Source: VAZQ01 sp963712565
GTDB lineage: Bacteria > Pseudomonadota > Alphaproteobacteria > Rhizobiales > Xanthobacteraceae
Reading direction: 5' to 3'
Assembly (NCBI GenBank): GCA_963712565.1
Contig: CAVQIP010000024.1
Location: 124,001 to 188,000 of the forward strand
Length of the DNA stretch: 64,000 bases
The position numbers and the translations under genes were made by a program. This document shows positions 61,740 through 64,000 of the stretch, piece after piece; within the stretch, counting starts at the first letter, position 1, and each line of letters opens with the position of its first letter. The notes below the pieces were generated by a model. The model ran no database searches, was not told the DNA's origin, and worked only from the letters and a program-made list of their open reading frames with translations.

Positions 61740-61979
61740 GGAAGTCCCTCTCTCTCGTGCGGCCCACGGGCCGATCATATGGCGCCCCGCCGGCGAGCGG
61801 CTGGCGTCCGATGCGGGGAATCTAGTGCGGGATTGGTTCCGACGCCAGATGCCGCAAATGCGATTTGTTGAGGCCGGCCGACCCCGGCATCAAGCTGTCA
61901 GGTTACATTCTAGCAACCTATTGCCGGCGCGACGTGACTGCGGGGCGCGGCGCGTTGTCGCTTGCCGGACCCCGCGAAT

Positions 61980-64000
61980 TCAGAGGTTACGCAGTACGGC
62001 GGCCGGCTTCTGGCCGAGCGCGGTGAACGTGCCGATCAATCCGAGCGCAACCGTTGCGGCGACGGCGCCGGCGGCGGCCATGAGCGACGGCCCCGGCAGC
62101 CAGACGAAGGGCAGGTTCATGATTCTGACGACGACGAATGCGGCGGCCGCCGAGCCAGCCGCCACCCCGAACAGCGCGGTGGTCAGGCCGAGCGCGAGAT
62201 ATTCGAGCGCATAGGCGGAAAGCAGTCGCATCCGCGTCGCGCCGACGGTCTTCAGGATGACCGCGTCATAGACGCGCTGGCGGTGGCCGGCCGCGAGCGC
62301 ACCGCCCAGCACCAGCACCGCCACCAGCAAGGTGAGCACGCTCGCTCCGCGGATCGCGAGCGCCAAGTTCGATACGATATGGCCGACCGCATCGAGCGCC
62401 TCGCGCACGCGAACGGTGGTGATTGCCGGGAAGGCGTCGGCCACCGCCTTCAACAGCATGAGCTCCTCCGCGGTCGTGCTGCCGTCGGGATAGGTCAGCG
62501 TGGCGATATGACTATGCGGCGCCCCGCGGAAGGTGCCGGGCGAGAACACCATGACGAAATTGATGCCAAGGCTCTGCCAATCGACGGCGCGCAGATTGGC
62601 GATCGTCGCAGTTAGATTGCGGCCGAGCACGTTGACGGTCACGTTGTCGCCGAGCTTGAGGCCGAGGCCATCCGCAATGCGCCTTTCCAACGAAACCAGC
62701 GGCGGACCCTGGTAGTCCGGCGTCCACCATCGTCCCTCGAGCAGGCGTGAGCCTGCGGGGACCTCTTCCCCATAGGTGATGCCGCGGTCGCTCTGCAGCG
62801 CCCATGCGGCATCCGGCGATGGCTTCAAGTTTTCGGCGGCAACGCCGTTTGCCGCGACGATGCGCCCGCGCAGCATGGGCACGCGCTCGATCGTCGCCTG
62901 CGGCGCGCGCGCATGAATGAAGGCGTCGAACCTTTCGGCCTCGCCGGAGGGGATATCGACGAAGTAGAACGACGGGGCCTTGTCCGGCAACGCCGCCAGG
63001 AACTGCCGGCGCAAATTGCCGTCGATCGCGATCACGGTCACCAGGAGGGCGAGCCCGAGGCCGAGCGACAGGACGACGCTCGGCGTGACGGCGTCCGGCC
63101 GATAGAGATTGGCAATGGCGAGCCGAACGACGGGCGTGCGGGCGCGCGGCAGACGGCGTGCGATCAGCATCAGCAGCGCGGCCACCAGGCGCAGCAGCAC
63201 GAACACGCCGATCGCGGCGACAACGAAGATCCCGGCGATGCGTCGGTCATAGGCGAACCCGATCGCGAGGGTCGCAAGCGCGCCACCGACCAGGACCGTC
63301 GCTGCGATGTAGGACTGCCGCGGCCAGCGCCGATCGCCTGCCACCTGGTCACGGAACAGCGCCGAGGCCGGCACGTCATGCGCCTGCCCGAGCGGCCACA
63401 CGGCGAAGGCGACGGCGGTCAGCAGCCCATAGAGAAGCGCCAGCACAAGGCCGCCCGGATGCAGCGCCGGCGCAATCGGCAAAGGGAGCACGGCGCCGAA
63501 GCTCCAGGTGATGAGAAAAGGCAGGGCAGCGCCCACGGCGAGGCCCGGCAGCGCGCCGAGACCGGCCAGCGCCAGCACCTGGGTCAGATAGATCACGAAC
63601 ACCCGCGAGCCGGTCGCGCCCAGCGACTTCAGCGTCGCGATCACCTCGCGCCGGCGGTCGAGATGGCCCTTGATCGCGTTCGCGACGCCGACCCCTCCGA
63701 CCAGCAGCGCGGTGAGTCCGACCAATGTGAGATATTGTGTGAAGCGCTCGATATTGCGTTCGAGCGCGGGCGAGGCGTTGACCCGTGAGCGCGCTTCCCA
63801 ACCGGCTTGTGGCAATTGGGCTCGCGCCGCAGCGAGGACGGCACGCACCGCTGCATCGGTCGCGTCGTTGTCGGGCAGGCGCAGGCGATAATGCCAGCGC
63901 ACGATGCTTCCGGGCCGCAGCAGGTCGGTCGCGCGCAAGGCCGCCTCGCTGATGAGGAGCCGTGGGCCGAAGCCGATGCCGCCGGCGAGCTTGTCCGGCT
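61980..64000 (-). CDS. ABC transporter permease, FtsX/YbbP type (5' end outside window)
   Basis: The frame is open to the right edge of the window, so only the C-terminal 673 or so residues are present. Large FtsX-like permease with repeated membrane blocks (TLVGLTALLVGGVGVANAIKGHLDRRREVIATLKSLGA; ILKTVGATRMRLLSAYALEYLALGL) and periplasmic loops between, the YbbP architecture of lipoprotein or small-molecule exporters. The ATPase partner should lie upstream, beyond the window. Confidence 0.88.
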   Translation of the reverse strand, partial: PDKLAGGIGFGPRLLISEAALRATDLLRPGSIVRWHYRLRLPDNDATDAAVRAVLAAARAQLPQAGWEARSRVNASPALERNIERFTQYLTLVGLTALLVGGVGVANAIKGHLDRRREVIATLKSLGATGSRVFVIYLTQVLALAGLGALPGLAVGAALPFLITWSFGAVLPLPIAPALHPGGLVLALLYGLLTAVAFAVWPLGQAHDVPASALFRDQVAGDRRWPRQSYIAATVLVGGALATLAIGFAYDRRIAGIFVVAAIGVFVLLRLVAALLMLIARRLPRARTPVVRLAIANLYRPDAVTPSVVLSLGLGLALLVTVIAIDGNLRRQFLAALPDKAPSFYFVDIPSGEAERFDAFIHARAPQATIERVPMLRGRIVAANGVAAENLKPSPDAAWALQSDRGITYGEEVPAGSRLLEGRWWTPDYQGPPLVSLERRIADGLGLKLGDNVTVNVLGRNLTATIANLRAVDWQSLGINFVMVFSPGTFRGAPHSHIATLTYPDGSTTAEELMLLKAVADAFPAITTVRVREALDAVGHIVSNLALAIRGASVLTLLVAVLVLGGALAAGHRQRVYDAVILKTVGATRMRLLSAYALEYLALGLTTALFGVAAGSAAAAFVVVRIMNLPFVWLPGPSLMAAAGAVAATVALGLIGTFTALGQKPAAVLRNL

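Noticed and set aside
1..64000. tRNA, rRNA, CRISPR array, insertion sequence or prophage genes
   Set aside because: No cloverleaf, spaced repeat array, transposase, integrase or phage structural gene was found by reading the gaps and frames.

Overview
The window is 64 kb of GC-rich chromosome from an alphaproteobacterium of the Hyphomicrobiales (Rhizobiales), most like the Bradyrhizobium/Rhodopseudomonas/Xanthobacteraceae side of the order. The reasons are an Irr regulator with a haem regulatory motif divergent from fabA-fabB-fabI, a Mur-type Fur lacking the usual CxxC, a PraR/PhrR-like regulator between metK and lnt, and the conserved order murJ-trpS-usp-nifU-tsaB-rimI-mur-miaB-phoH-ybeY-corC-lnt-praR-metK. 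I see no prophage, transposase, CRISPR array, tRNA or rRNA. It is core genome with a few accessory insertions.

Layout. 0.1-6.0 kb: secreted hypothetical protein, 2-hydroxyacid dehydrogenase, SH3 protein, irr, and the unsaturated fatty acid set fabA-fabB-fabI. 6.0-6.5 kb: two candidate very small ORFs. 6.5-16.6 kb (minus strand): the translation/RNA operon rimP-nusA-ylxR-infB-rbfA-truB-rpsO-pnp, preceded by a promoter and a leader with a well-formed intrinsic terminator. 16.9-21 kb: DUF2336 protein, trmB, metK, praR-like gene. 21-26.9 kb: tightly coupled lnt, corC, ybeY, phoH, miaB. 27-34.2 kb: a frameshifted tripartite-tricarboxylate receptor gene, mur, rimI-tsaB, nifU, usp, trpS, murJ. 34.4-39.3 kb: adenosine-kinase-like gene, a small gene with a strong terminator, proB, DUF72, obgE. 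39.7-43.4 kb: an apparent insertion between the usual neighbours obgE and rpmA, made of an N-acyl-D-amino-acid deacylase, an archaeal/eukaryotic-style MetRS with an unusual leader, and a VOC gene remnant. 43.4-45.5 kb: two overlapping GNAT genes, rpmA and rplU. 45.7-52.3 kb: a second receptor gene, dapF-mtaB, PPOX flavoprotein, RluA-type synthase, ftsY, yciB. 52.4-55.5 kb: cytochrome c maturation genes ccmG-ccmD-ccmC-ccmB-ccmA. 55.8-64 kb: acnA, DUF1223, DUF2794, GNAT, Bax-inhibitor-1 protein and a truncated ABC permease.

Functionally the window is rich in translation and RNA maturation: five tRNA modification genes (trmB, truB, miaB, tsaB, mtaB), a RluA-type synthase, two aminoacyl-tRNA synthetases, ribosome assembly factors (rimP, rbfA, obgE, ybeY, rimI), ribosomal proteins S15, L21 and L27, and PNPase. 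Iron and haem biology is the second theme: Irr, Mur, NifU, the Ccm system and aconitase.

The least ordinary features are regulatory or structural: the rimP leader terminator, the metG leader palindrome inside a start-overlapping 29-codon uORF, a paired 10-bp repeat 42 bp apart upstream of the praR-like gene, a 24-bp tandem repeat before fabI, a one-base frameshift in a receptor gene, and dispersed palindromic repeats, one of them inside the reading frame of the RluA-type gene. I found no clearly undescribed multi-gene system.
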